Positions 1 through 7,914 of a stretch of DNA of 48,957 nt are shown here, piece after piece; position 1 is the stretch's first letter, and each line of letters opens with the position of its first letter. Made by a program: the position numbers and the translations under genes. Under the pieces are notes generated by a model that searched no databases, had not been told where the DNA came from, and saw nothing but the letters and a program-made list of their open reading frames with translations. The stretch is from positions 1-48,957 of IMG/VR virus record IMGVR_UViG_3300048583_000144; one strand, given 5' to 3'. This stretch comes from a virus.

Positions 1-127
1 AGTAACGTCTGCGATTTCAATGTTTTTCATGATGTTTAGTTCTAATGTAGTTCACTGCCGGGTCGGTTCATCCTTCCCTTCACCTATATACTAATGCGGG
101 TGAAAAGGGGACCCTTGCCACGGGGGG
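1..127. repeat. Terminal direct repeat, left copy
   Basis: Bases 1-127 are identical to bases 48831-48957. An exact 127-base overlap equals a common maximum assembly k-mer, so I infer that a circular contig was cut open here rather than that this is a biological terminal repeat. Bases 1-30 therefore repeat the start of the leftward gene at 48417-48860, and the unit genome is about 48,830 bp. Confidence 0.93.
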
Positions 128-275
128 CTGTCGATTCCATTATACATCCCCTACCCACGCGCGAAAGTAAAGTAAATTATAAATAATATATTACAAACGA
201 AATATAAAATAATGATGAAATGAATTTTGCCGGAGTTAAGATTCGTCATGCGTATCCGCGTTGCCGCCGTAACGA
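31..275. promoter_or_regulatory. Divergent intergenic region between early and late blocks
   Basis: This gene-free stretch lies between the leftward gene at 48417-48860 (reached across the circular junction) and the rightward gene at 276. It holds a GC-rich part (about 95-165, with G runs) followed by a very AT-rich part (about 165-230). It is the only place where transcription diverges, so promoters for both blocks are expected here. I see no strong hairpin and no convincing -35 box on either strand. Confidence 0.55.
139..144 (-). promoter_or_regulatory. Possible leftward -10 box
   Basis: The minus strand reads TATAAT, an exact sigma70-type -10 hexamer, about 110 bases upstream of the first leftward gene (start at 48860, equivalent to base 30). 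The position suits an early promoter. No good TTGACA-like -35 element sits 16-18 bases upstream (nearest is CTTTCG), so the call is weak. Confidence 0.3.
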
Positions 276-902
276 GTGCCAAAACTCAAATTCAACCGCT
301 TCGACAAAATGCAAAATCCCTATCCCCAAAGCCAGCATCCGCTGCATCAGGCGCTGACTCATCAGTTGCTGCCAGAAATTCGAGTCCCGGATTCCTCTTT
401 GGACGATGAGCTGATGGATGTTCAGGTGTCTGAGCCTAAGAATGTCTCTGGGTTCAAACCTGCTCCGCTGGCGCTGTCGGTGATTGAGGAATCGGGGAGG
501 AAAAAGAGGGAAAAGGCGAGCCATCGGATCTTTGCGTATATGTATGCGTCCGGGGCGACGTATAAGCATATTGCGCAGGAAAACAACACCACTCCAGAAA
601 CGGTTCGGAAGGTGTTGGATCAGCCTGAGTACAGAGCTTTGGTGGCTGAATTGATTCACGAGAATCACAATGATGATATTGGCAAAATCCTCAAGGCTGG
701 GGCGCTGGAAGCCGTGCAAGTTATCAGGGCAATGGCCAACGATCCTAAAACCCCCGATGCCGTGCGGTTGCGGGCGAATATGGATTTGCTCGATCGTTAC
801 AGGGGCAAGCCTACGCAACATACGATTTCTTCGACTGGTATGAAGTCGGACAATCCGGAGCAGGAGATTGAACAGTTGAAAAAGGAACTCGATGCGGTTT
901 AA
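276..902 (+). CDS. Putative terminase small subunit (DNA-binding)
   Basis: This is the first gene of the rightward block, 208 residues from a GTG at 276; an ATG at 309 is an alternative start and neither has a clear ribosome binding site. Residues about 90-120 read like a helix-turn-helix (ASGATYKHIAQENNTTPETV). The part that follows, ending in VRLRANMDLLDRYRGKPTQ, resembles the C-terminal region of phage small terminases and related DNA-recognition proteins. Such a protein would bind viral DNA and start packaging with the large subunit at 7915. It is far from that gene, which is allowed in some phages. It could instead be a general helix-turn-helix regulator. Confidence 0.5.
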   Translation: MPKLKFNRFDKMQNPYPQSQHPLHQALTHQLLPEIRVPDSSLDDELMDVQVSEPKNVSGFKPAPLALSVIEESGRKKREKASHRIFAYMYASGATYKHIAQENNTTPETVRKVLDQPEYRALVAELIHENHNDDIGKILKAGALEAVQVIRAMANDPKTPDAVRLRANMDLLDRYRGKPTQHTISSTGMKSDNPEQEIEQLKKELDAV

Positions 903-907
903 CTGTT

Positions 908-1276
908 ATGTCTTGTCCGGCGTTAAAATCAATCTGCATCAAGCAGGGTGACACCATTAAATGGCGGTTCACCCTGCGGTTGAAAAGCACAGGTGTGGGG
1001 ATTCCGATTACTGGTGCGACGTTCAGACTGAAAATCAATGAGCTGTTTGCGAATGATGTGGTGGGGCCGAATGTGTTGGATAAAAATTCAACGGCGCATG
1101 GGAGTTATTTTATTGTAACAGACTTGGCTAATGGTGTGGTTTGGATAATTATTCCTTTTGCCGACACAGCTGTGCTGGATCATTTGAAGAATTATCGCTT
1201 GGAATTGAAGCGGACACTTTCGGGTGAGGTTTACACAATGCTGGATGCAAAGTTAACAATCAGAAAATCACTATGA
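908..1276 (+). CDS. Tail-fibre-associated beta-domain protein, hypothetical
   Basis: The 122-residue product has the pattern KQGDTIKWRFTLRLKSTG followed by GATFRLKI, seen in small beta-sandwich proteins and N-terminal domains next to phage tail fibres or baseplates. There is no signal peptide or membrane segment. It starts 5 bases after the previous gene and overlaps the next by the ATGA tetranucleotide, so it is translationally coupled to the fibre gene region. I infer a structural or fibre-assembly role; the exact function is unknown. Confidence 0.5.
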   Translation: MSCPALKSICIKQGDTIKWRFTLRLKSTGVGIPITGATFRLKINELFANDVVGPNVLDKNSTAHGSYFIVTDLANGVVWIIIPFADTAVLDHLKNYRLELKRTLSGEVYTMLDAKLTIRKSL

Positions 1277-1464
1277 TTGCGGAACTTTTATTTGAGCAAA
1301 ATGCCAGCGAATTGATTGCTGAGCTTGATCCCAATGCGGAAGTCATTGCTGAGTTTCAGCAGGCAATACCTACGCCGAATACTTTTGATTACACAACCAA
1401 CCCCGGATTCGTTACGTTTTTCGTCGCTGGGGTTGAGGAAGGAAAAGTTAGATTACTATCATGA
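1273..1464 (+). CDS. Small protein between fibre genes, unknown
   Basis: A 63-residue acidic protein starts at an ATGA overlap with the upstream gene and ends at an ATGA overlap with the tail-fibre gene at 1461. It has no recognisable domain, signal peptide or membrane segment. The tight overlaps at both ends argue that it is real. Residues 1-30 have a repetitive ELIAELDPNAEVIAEF character that suggests a short amphipathic helix. It could be a fibre chaperone or minor structural component, but nothing in the sequence decides this. Confidence 0.55.
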   Translation: MIAELLFEQNASELIAELDPNAEVIAEFQQAIPTPNTFDYTTNPGFVTFFVAGVEEGKVRLLS

Positions 1465-3815
1465 AAAAGTTTATTGCTTTGTTTCTTTTGTGCGCTTCTG
1501 CGGTTTTCTCCCAAACCGTGACGAAGACTATTATTCAAGAATTGTATAGCGACGGGAATACTCGGGAACGGGAATTGACTCCTGTTGCGGATTATGTCAT
1601 TGGCTTTGATGGAGCGGGTAATTTGGTTGTTAAAGCTGGCTCTGGCGCTGGCACCTGGGGCAGCATCACCGGCACGCTCTCCGCTCAAACGGACCTCAAC
1701 ACGGCGCTCGGTCTCAAGTTGGACGCGGCCGCCGTCTCTGCTTTTGGCCTCACGCTCATTGACGATGCCGACGCCGCCACGGCCCGCACAACGCTCGGTC
1801 TCGGCACCCTGGCCACGCAGTCCGCTACGATTACGGATTACCTAACCGTTGCCACCGCCGCCACGACCTATCAACCGTTGGACTCAGACCTGACCAGCAT
1901 CGCAGCGCTCACGACCACGACGCACGGCCGCGCCTTACTCACTGATGCCGACGCGGCTGCCAGCCGCACGCGTTTGGAGCTTGGCACTTTGGCAACTCAG
2001 AACGGCACCATTTCCGACTACCTCACCACCAGCGCCGCCGCTGCTGCTTATCAGCCGCTTGATTCGGATCTGACCGCGTGGGCATCCGTGAATCCAACCA
2101 CTTGGACAGGATCAACCAGTCTGACCACCCTCGGCACCATCACCACCGGCACCTGGCAGGGCACCTCCATCGCCACCGCCTATCTTGCTGATGACTCGGT
2201 GACGAATGCCAAACTCGCCAACATGGCAGCGAACACAATCAAGGGCCGCATCACGGCAAGCACAGGTGATCCCGAAGACATCACCCTCGCAGGACTCACC
2301 GAAGAAACCACACCCGCAACAGGGGACTTTCTATTTGGCTGGGAATCTGGCGGTGGCATTCGGAAGTTTGATATTGGGGATTTACCTGGGGGCGGAAGTG
2401 TCACCGACTTCTTGGACCTGGGTGATGTGCCAGCAAGTTACAGCGGGCAAGGGTTAAAATTGGTCCGCGTGAATGTTGCCGAGAACGCTCTTGAGTTTGT
2501 CAGCGATTCCGGGGCTGGGGTCAATGATGGGGACGCTCTCGCCCTTGGCCTTACTGTCAATAGATCTGACACCAGCCCGGCATTCGAGGTTCAGAAATCA
2601 GGTCTTGGATTGGATGAAAGGGTTCTTCGATTGTCTGGTGCGGATGATGATGACGATAAGGTTATTACAGTCAGTGACGGAACTCCGAGTGAGGTTTTCT
2701 CTGTTGATTCCGAGGGAGATGTTGCTCTGACATCTATAATTGCGTCATCGTTTATTCGTTCTCCTGAGTTTTCAGCACAGATTTCGAGTCTAGCGGATTT
2801 GCCAACTATGGGGATCACTATGACAACGACTACTTCTGCAACGAGCACGGTGCAGCAGTGGTCGCCAACGATTCGATGGGGGGCGCGGGGATGGAAAACA
2901 GATGCTACCGCAGCAAGTAGGGCAGTCGATTTTCGTGCGCTTGTAGCTACTTACTCAGGAGCAGCTAACCCACTCGGAGAATGGACCCTCCAAAGTCGAA
3001 CCGGGACAATCCTAACCGATGCCGATTACGTTACGCGCTTGACCGTTGACACCAGCGGCAATGTGGAGGCGGCTGGAACCATCACGGGCTCAAATCTCAG
3101 CGGCACCAACACTGGGGACATTACACTTGCTGGAACCCCAGATTACATCACGCTTTCGGGTCAGACAATCACGCTAGGGCTGGTTGATCTTGCTACAGAT
3201 GTCACTGGCACTCTCCCTGTCACCAGCGGTCTGGCTGGCGGAAATTGGAAAGTCATTTACACCAACGGTTCCGGTGTGCCCGTCGAGCTGGCATTGGGTG
3301 CAAGTGGCACGGTTTTGCAGAGCAACGGCGCGACTTCCGCCCCGACGTTTGCGACTCCTACGGGTGAGGTTACAAAGTCAACATACATCCGGTTGGCAAG
3401 TGATTTCACCTCGACAAGCTCAACACTGGCGGATGTGACGAGCTTCACAGTCGCTGTTGGAGCAAACAAATTGTATCGAATTAAACTGATTGGTGGGGTG
3501 ACAACCGACGGCTCTGGTGAGGGTTACACTTTAGGCGTAACAATCCCATCTGGCTCGACTGTGCAGATAAAGGTTGATTGCAATAGTAGCATCACCGTTT
3601 CAACCGCACGCACGATCACCGAATCGTCTTTGAGTTCGGGGACTATCACAGCGGCTGGTGCAACGCCTCAAGCGTGCTCAATGGACGGCGTGATTGCTAC
3701 GGCTGGCACCGCTGGCAATTTCGTTGTGCAGTTTGCGGCGGAAACAGGTGGTGCCAACTCAGCCGTCCTCAAGGCCGGAACGATCTTGTTAGTCGAAGAA
3801 TTTGAACAACCATGA
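1461..3815 (+). CDS. Tail fibre / receptor-binding protein with N-terminal signal peptide
   Basis: The 784-residue protein begins with a typical Sec signal peptide (MKKFIALFLLCASAVFSQ), which is unusual for a virion protein. The rest is low in Cys and rich in Thr, Ser, Gly and Ala, with fibre-type motifs. Two 60-residue-spaced repeats (residues about 98-150 and 158-210) each contain GTLATQ, DYLT and YQPLDSDLT, which are typical of phage and environmental tail fibres. The C-terminal part (about 640-784) looks like a beta-rich receptor-binding head. It overlaps genes on both sides by ATGA. I am confident that it is a fibre; whether the leader is really cleaved is unknown. Confidence 0.8.
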   Translation: MKKFIALFLLCASAVFSQTVTKTIIQELYSDGNTRERELTPVADYVIGFDGAGNLVVKAGSGAGTWGSITGTLSAQTDLNTALGLKLDAAAVSAFGLTLIDDADAATARTTLGLGTLATQSATITDYLTVATAATTYQPLDSDLTSIAALTTTTHGRALLTDADAAASRTRLELGTLATQNGTISDYLTTSAAAAAYQPLDSDLTAWASVNPTTWTGSTSLTTLGTITTGTWQGTSIATAYLADDSVTNAKLANMAANTIKGRITASTGDPEDITLAGLTEETTPATGDFLFGWESGGGIRKFDIGDLPGGGSVTDFLDLGDVPASYSGQGLKLVRVNVAENALEFVSDSGAGVNDGDALALGLTVNRSDTSPAFEVQKSGLGLDERVLRLSGADDDDDKVITVSDGTPSEVFSVDSEGDVALTSIIASSFIRSPEFSAQISSLADLPTMGITMTTTTSATSTVQQWSPTIRWGARGWKTDATAASRAVDFRALVATYSGAANPLGEWTLQSRTGTILTDADYVTRLTVDTSGNVEAAGTITGSNLSGTNTGDITLAGTPDYITLSGQTITLGLVDLATDVTGTLPVTSGLAGGNWKVIYTNGSGVPVELALGASGTVLQSNGATSAPTFATPTGEVTKSTYIRLASDFTSTSSTLADVTSFTVAVGANKLYRIKLIGGVTTDGSGEGYTLGVTIPSGSTVQIKVDCNSSITVSTARTITESSLSSGTITAAGATPQACSMDGVIATAGTAGNFVVQFAAETGGANSAVLKAGTILLVEEFEQP
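1752..2090 (+). repeat. Two tandem protein-level repeats in the tail fibre
   Basis: Residues 98-150 and 158-210 of the fibre are two copies with a 60-residue period. Shared segments include DADAA, GTLATQ, TDYLT/SDYLT and YQPLDSDLT. Such repeats usually form a trimeric shaft and change in number between related phages. Confidence 0.7.
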
Positions 3816-4159
3816 TAACACACCTCAATATCATAATGGGATGCCTGCTTTTGCTCGCATCATGCACCACACCTCCTCAGTCACTCGTCACCGAGTCTGA
3901 TACGGGTCGCGTCTATCCCGCCTCTCACATCGACTCTCTGCGCGGCATGGCCAGCGGCAAGCGAGATGTTGAATCCATGCGATTCTCTGACGCTTTAATC
4001 AAAGAAGGCGGCACCGTGAAAGTGCTCCGATGGGATGATGGACGCAAATACACCGCTATGCGCTTGGTCCAATGCGACGATGGCACCGAGTTCTGGCAGG
4101 GTCCTACTCCGCCCAGCGGCTTTTACTCGTCCAAGCTCACCACCGAATACCACCACTGA
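3812..4159 (+). CDS. Small predicted lipoprotein
   Basis: The 115-residue product has a hydrophobic leader ending in a lipobox, LLLLASC, with the lipidated Cys at residue 18. The mature part is soluble, charged and unlike families I know. It starts at an ATGA overlap with the tail-fibre gene and leads a run of three lipoprotein-like genes before the holin-like and endolysin genes. A role in disrupting the outer membrane during lysis, or in superinfection exclusion, would fit, but this is inference from position. Confidence 0.6.
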   Translation: MITHLNIIMGCLLLLASCTTPPQSLVTESDTGRVYPASHIDSLRGMASGKRDVESMRFSDALIKEGGTVKVLRWDDGRKYTAMRLVQCDDGTEFWQGPTPPSGFYSSKLTTEYHH

Positions 4160-4165
4160 TCCACG

Positions 4166-4306
4166 ATGAAACCCACACTCCGTCTCTTCCTCGCTGCCGC
4201 TTTTGTGGCCTGCCTCTCATCCTGCTCAACCTCCAAAGCTCCCGATCCATTCGATCTGATGATGCTGGAAGCGGCAAAAGAAATGTTCAAACCCAACGCA
4301 CAATGA
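4166..4306 (+). CDS. Very small lipoprotein, candidate outer-membrane spanin subunit
   Basis: This 46-residue protein starts with MKPTLRLFLAAAFVACLSSC, a signal peptide with lipobox at Cys20, and leaves only 26 mature residues. That size and layout resemble Rz1-type outer-membrane spanins, although it lacks their usual proline richness. It begins 6 bases after the previous gene and overlaps the next gene by ATGA. Together with the coiled-coil membrane protein at 4641 it could form a two-component spanin. Chance is unlikely given the signal peptide and the overlaps. Confidence 0.6.
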   Translation: MKPTLRLFLAAAFVACLSSCSTSKAPDPFDLMMLEAAKEMFKPNAQ

Positions 4307-4635
4307 AATTTCTTATTCCTCTTCTTTTTCTTCCTATCGCTTGTGTTCATGTTCCTGGCGAAATCACCGCTGTCGGCGGCAAGGGTGCATTCAAAAGCAA
4401 TAATGTCGCTCTCATCTACGACAACGAAACTTCTTTTCGCGACGGGATGCTCGCAGCTGCAGCCCTCGGCGCTGGATATTTCTCCTCTGTTGCTCAGCAG
4501 GCTGCCGAAACCACTGCTCAAATAACCGCTCGTGAAGCCGAGAAGACCGCCCGCGAGGCTGCTGCTCAGGCTGCTGCTGTTGAAATCACCAAATCTGACA
4601 ATGCCGTAAGAATGGCTGAACTTGCAGTCCCTTAA
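4303..4635 (+). CDS. Small secreted or lipid-anchored protein with Ala/Glu-rich helix
   Basis: I start this gene at the ATG at 4303, which overlaps the preceding stop by ATGA and begins with a hydrophobic leader (MKFLIPLLFLPIAC). Longer in-frame extensions upstream only read through the 46-residue gene. Cys14 gives an imperfect lipobox. Residues about 60-105 are a long Ala/Glu/Lys helix, likely a coiled coil that could span periplasm. The position in the lysis cassette makes a spanin-like or other lysis accessory role plausible. No family is recognised. Confidence 0.6.
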   Translation: MKFLIPLLFLPIACVHVPGEITAVGGKGAFKSNNVALIYDNETSFRDGMLAAAALGAGYFSSVAQQAAETTAQITAREAEKTAREAAAQAAAVEITKSDNAVRMAELAVP

Positions 4636-4640
4636 CTACC

Positions 4641-4970
4641 ATGTCTGAGCACGAAAACTCCATAATCGAAAGCCTGTCCGAAACTATTGCACAACAGTCG
4701 TCTATTATGCGCTGGGTGCTGGGTGGTATCGGCGCAATGCTGATGGGCGCTGTTGGTGTCGGAATGTGGCTAGCTCGACAAGAAAACGCGTTGACTAACC
4801 TGGAAAAGTTCGACAAAGAAGCCGTAGTCAATCACGCCGAACTTAAGGGTATGGTCAAAGTTCACTCTGACTCTATCACTGCTTTATCCAAAGACACCGC
4901 ACTACAAAACCGTGATCTGCAATACATTCGGGAACGAGTCACAGAGATATCAAACAAACTCCAGCAGTGA
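4641..4970 (+). CDS. Single-pass membrane protein with coiled coil (inner-membrane spanin or holin candidate)
   Basis: The 109-residue protein has one transmembrane segment at about residues 23-45, preceded by a polar N-terminus and followed by a charged helical tail likely to form a coiled coil. This is the expected layout of an inner-membrane spanin (Rz-like) or of some class III holins. It sits 5 bases after a lipoprotein gene and overlaps the next gene by GTGA. I favour a spanin or holin-accessory role because a better holin candidate follows. Confidence 0.55.
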   Translation: MSEHENSIIESLSETIAQQSSIMRWVLGGIGAMLMGAVGVGMWLARQENALTNLEKFDKEAVVNHAELKGMVKVHSDSITALSKDTALQNRDLQYIRERVTEISNKLQQ

Positions 4971-5233
4971 GCTTTCCATCTTTTCCTGGCCAACGCCGGA
5001 AACACGACAAACCCCGGGTGAGTATCAAACTTTACCTGGACATCATCAAACTACTAATCAGACTCAAATCTATGCTCAAAGGATACAAAACTTACATTAT
5101 AGGCGGCATGGCCATTCTTGGCGCACTCGCTGCTTTTCTCGTCGGTGACATGCCACCAGCTGAAGCCATTCAAATCGCTGTCACCGCTGCACTCAGCATG
5201 ACAGTTCGTAACGCAATTCCACCAAAACAATAA
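4967..5233 (+). CDS. Putative holin
   Basis: The protein is 88 residues from the GTG at 4967, which overlaps the previous stop. A hydrophobic segment lies at residues 43-61 and an amphipathic or weakly hydrophobic one at 66-82, ending in a short tail. An internal ATG at 5072 (residue 36) would give a 53-residue form starting MLKGYKTYIIGG, a typical start for small phage membrane proteins, so two products are possible. It lies directly before the endolysin gene, where holins usually sit. Holins form the membrane lesion that releases or activates endolysin. Confidence 0.55.
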   Translation: MSFPSFPGQRRKHDKPRVSIKLYLDIIKLLIRLKSMLKGYKTYIIGGMAILGALAAFLVGDMPPAEAIQIAVTAALSMTVRNAIPPKQ

Positions 5234-5239
5234 CTTCCT

Positions 5240-5830
5240 ATGCACATCAGCGAACGTAAATTAATGCAGCAGCGCGTCGGCTTCACTGGAGATGATGTCG
5301 ACGGAGATTGGGGGCCGCAGTCCCGGGCGGCTTTGCGTGCACATTTGCGTTCGCTGATGCCCAACCCCAACCCCTGGCCCGGTGGCAGTTATAAGGAAAA
5401 GCTTGCCTTCTACGGCCCTCCTGGTGAATCCAATCTCGTCTCTTTTGATTTCCCATATCCAATGTATTACGGCGGCAAGCGCGTCCTACGCTCCCGTGCC
5501 CACCGCCTAGTCGTTCCATCACTTTTGCGGATTCTCCAGAATATCGGAGAGCGAATTTCTCAAGAGCCTACTATTCAGGATGAGGCTGAGGATTATGGTG
5601 GGATTTACAATTTCAGGAATAAACGTGCTGGGTCGAGTCTTTCAAATCATGCCTGGGGCATTGCGATTGACCTGGATGCGGACGACAATTCTTTCCGCGA
5701 TCCTTGGCCTTTGGTTTCGGATATGCCACTGACTATTATTGAGGAGTTTGCCAAAGAGGGCTGGACTTCGGCTGCGGCGTTTTGGGGTTATGATGCAATG
5801 CATAATGAAGCGATAGATCCTTTTAAATGA
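5240..5830 (+). CDS. Endolysin, M15-type peptidoglycan peptidase with N-terminal wall-binding motif
   Basis: The 196-residue protein has an N-terminal peptidoglycan-binding-like motif (GDDVDGDWGPQSRAAL, residues 17-32) and a C-terminal VanY/M15-type metallopeptidase. The zinc ligands are visible: H137 and D144 in SNHAWGIAIDLD and H188 in YDAMHNE. This family cuts the D-Ala-D-Ala or L-Ala-D-Glu bonds of cell-wall peptides. There is no signal peptide, so export should depend on the holin encoded just upstream. The last motif is MHNE rather than the common MHFE or PHFE. Confidence 0.85.
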   Translation: MHISERKLMQQRVGFTGDDVDGDWGPQSRAALRAHLRSLMPNPNPWPGGSYKEKLAFYGPPGESNLVSFDFPYPMYYGGKRVLRSRAHRLVVPSLLRILQNIGERISQEPTIQDEAEDYGGIYNFRNKRAGSSLSNHAWGIAIDLDADDNSFRDPWPLVSDMPLTIIEEFAKEGWTSAAAFWGYDAMHNEAIDPFK

Positions 5831-5831
5831 T

Positions 5832-6575
5832 ATGAATGTTCAATGGACTTATAAAGATCTGAGGACAAAGAGCTCGATTATTCGGGATGTTTTGTCGTGG
5901 AAGATTATCACGGATGTGCAGCTGAATCGAGGCACGTATCGGGATATCTGGCAAACATTGCCTATGCAGCTGGGCACTCCGGTTATTAATACTGCGCTTT
6001 TATTGAGTGGCCAAATTACTCCTGATGATGGGGCAGAGGTTTTTTCTGGGGCTCTGGCAACTGAATCAGACTATCCAAAATTGAGTGGTGCCGGTCCAGA
6101 CCCAGCTTGGACTGGAGATGCGGTGGGTAAAATTCGAGTCACAGACGATGTGATGCATATTGCGCCGAGGACGAAATATGAGAATGTTTTGTATTTGGCT
6201 TTTTATGACGGTGAGTTTGTAGAGACGAGTACATTGGGGACGTTGGTAAGTGGCGTCACCGGTGTGGCAGCTACGGACATTCTTACTCTTGTGGCACATG
6301 GTTTAACTACGGGGCAACAAGTGCGGTATTTGAGTGGTACGGGGTTTGACGGATACACAGTTGATGATGAGTTTTTTGTGGCAAAGCTGACAGCTGATAC
6401 GTTTTATCTTTGTGCTACGTTGGCTGATGCGTTAGCCTTGACTCCGGTGAACTTTACGGTCAACGGTTCTGCCGGCGTGTTTGTTACATTAGCGACAACT
6501 GACGAGCCGTCAGGAAATGTTGTTGGGTACGTGGAGCTTTCTCAAATTGTAGCTTGGAACAAAGTCGATGGTTAA
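5832..6575 (+). CDS. Virion structural protein, unknown
   Basis: The 247-residue protein starts one base after the endolysin stop. Residues about 140-220 match a beta-rich pattern often found in phage tail or baseplate proteins (DILTLVAHGLTTGQQVRYL, then an FYL-type strand and FTVNGSAG). The N-terminal half is not recognised. It overlaps the next structural gene by 8 bases. I infer a virion component, perhaps of the tail or neck. Confidence 0.55.
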   Translation: MNVQWTYKDLRTKSSIIRDVLSWKIITDVQLNRGTYRDIWQTLPMQLGTPVINTALLLSGQITPDDGAEVFSGALATESDYPKLSGAGPDPAWTGDAVGKIRVTDDVMHIAPRTKYENVLYLAFYDGEFVETSTLGTLVSGVTGVAATDILTLVAHGLTTGQQVRYLSGTGFDGYTVDDEFFVAKLTADTFYLCATLADALALTPVNFTVNGSAGVFVTLATTDEPSGNVVGYVELSQIVAWNKVDG

Positions 6576-7368
6576 GTTTCAACCAAATCAGGAATTTGGC
6601 ATTACGCCGTTCAAGACTCCGGACCCTTCGAGACCAGGATGTCGTGTGGCTGTGTCATTGGCTGATTTTACTTTTAGTGAGATTCCCACATTGGGAACTC
6701 GACTCGAGGATTCGGATTTGAACGTCACCAAGAAAAACAATACTTGGAACGATCATGTGTTTGCTGGGGTTGAGGAGGGTCCAAAGGGTTGGATTTACTT
6801 TTTGTTTAATCCGCCTTTGACTACGCCAGAAACAGCATTCAGAACTTATCCTGCTTCGGAGGAGTATTTTTGGCCTCCAGTTTTGAAAGATTTGGGTGCT
6901 GTTATTGCTGCGACAAATCCTGGTGGGACTCCTTTATATGCTTTCGACGGGGCTCGTTATGCATACGTTGAAGGGGTTAGCATTGATACAGAGATTCTGG
7001 TGGAGGAATTTTTGTCCGCTACACCGTTTAGTAGGGAGTTTATTCTTGGTGAGGAACCGATTCCAACTCCGATTGATGCTAGAGTACTTACAGGCCGAAT
7101 TTCATTTCCCGCCTGTTTGCATCCGGAAATTGAAATTCCGATGGGGTCGTTTACGAGCAGTCAAACAGCTCCAGTGCAGTTTGTGGATTATGTTGTTAAA
7201 GACAGCACGCTTGATTTTGATTCGCCGCATTATTTTGCGCAAACTAACTTTCTTTCTTGGGATCAGTTTACTAAAACAGCATCGGTGCGGGTTACTGAAA
7301 CGAATCTTTATCATGCTGTGAAGAAAACTTTTTATCCTCCTAACGTTAACCTGTTCACAATCCGATGA
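6568..7368 (+). CDS. Virion structural protein, unknown
   Basis: This 266-residue, Pro/Thr/Phe-rich soluble protein has no motif I recognise. It overlaps its upstream neighbour by 8 bases and its downstream neighbour by ATGA, so the three genes from 5832 to 7736 are translationally coupled. Their place between lysis and packaging genes suggests minor tail proteins. Function remains unassigned. Confidence 0.5.
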   Translation: MVKFQPNQEFGITPFKTPDPSRPGCRVAVSLADFTFSEIPTLGTRLEDSDLNVTKKNNTWNDHVFAGVEEGPKGWIYFLFNPPLTTPETAFRTYPASEEYFWPPVLKDLGAVIAATNPGGTPLYAFDGARYAYVEGVSIDTEILVEEFLSATPFSREFILGEEPIPTPIDARVLTGRISFPACLHPEIEIPMGSFTSSQTAPVQFVDYVVKDSTLDFDSPHYFAQTNFLSWDQFTKTASVRVTETNLYHAVKKTFYPPNVNLFTIR

Positions 7369-7736
7369 GTCCTACGACTAGAGTGATGCGACAGTTAAAA
7401 ATTCCACAGGTGGGTGTGTTCAATGAACGCTCACCTAAAGGAGACTCTATTGTCAGTAATGAGCAGGGCATTTATGCGTTTGGTATTGTGGAGGCCGCGC
7501 AAGCTATGTTCTTTATCCGGGTGGAGGCCGATGCGGAATTGCCAGTGAAGTTTGTGGCCGCTGTGGAGGAAGATTCAATTTCTCGCCACAGAAGTCAGTG
7601 TGGCAGATATGACTTGGTTTGCGCAATTAAGAAAAATGCTGGCTCTTGGTTCATGCCAGATAAAACCGAGGAAGATCTTCTGCGTATGCATCAAAACTGG
7701 GGTAAGATTTCACAAATGAACTTGGTTGCTGAATAA
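7365..7736 (+). CDS. Hypothetical protein of the structural block
   Basis: The 123-residue protein starts at an ATGA overlap and has no recognised domain. It contains two Cys (RSQCGRYDLVCAIK) and a charged C-terminus. The reading frame stays open for 58 more codons after the TAA at 7734-7736, running into the small gene at 7791, so the two may once have been, or may occasionally be, read as one protein. Confidence 0.55.
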   Translation: MSPTTRVMRQLKIPQVGVFNERSPKGDSIVSNEQGIYAFGIVEAAQAMFFIRVEADAELPVKFVAAVEEDSISRHRSQCGRYDLVCAIKKNAGSWFMPDKTEEDLLRMHQNWGKISQMNLVAE

Positions 7737-7790
7737 TATCAGGCTGGAGCAGCGAATGAGCCAGTCTTGCCAGCAGTCGGAGCGGAGCTA

Positions 7791-7910
7791 ATGGAGTCTT
7801 TGATTAGGCCCACAGGAATGAAAAATGTGGATAAACTTTTAGCTGAATTATTTAACACCACTCCAGTAAAAGACTCGGCACCGGGTTATGGGGTGTCAGG
7901 AACTTGGTAA
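7791..7910 (+). CDS. Small protein upstream of terminase
   Basis: A 39-residue frame starting MESLIRPTGMKNVDKLL has a GGAG at 7779-7782, well spaced from its ATG. It ends 4 bases before the preferred terminase start. The sequence reads like a conserved short protein (LLAELFNTTPVKDSAPGYG) rather than noise. It lies in the same frame as the gene ending at 7736. No function is known. Confidence 0.45.
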   Translation: MESLIRPTGMKNVDKLLAELFNTTPVKDSAPGYGVSGTW

Positions 7911-7914
7911 TAAC

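Noticed and set aside
4072-4302. N-terminal extension of the gene at 4303
   Set aside because: It reads through two other genes; the signal peptide and ATGA overlap favour the start at 4303.
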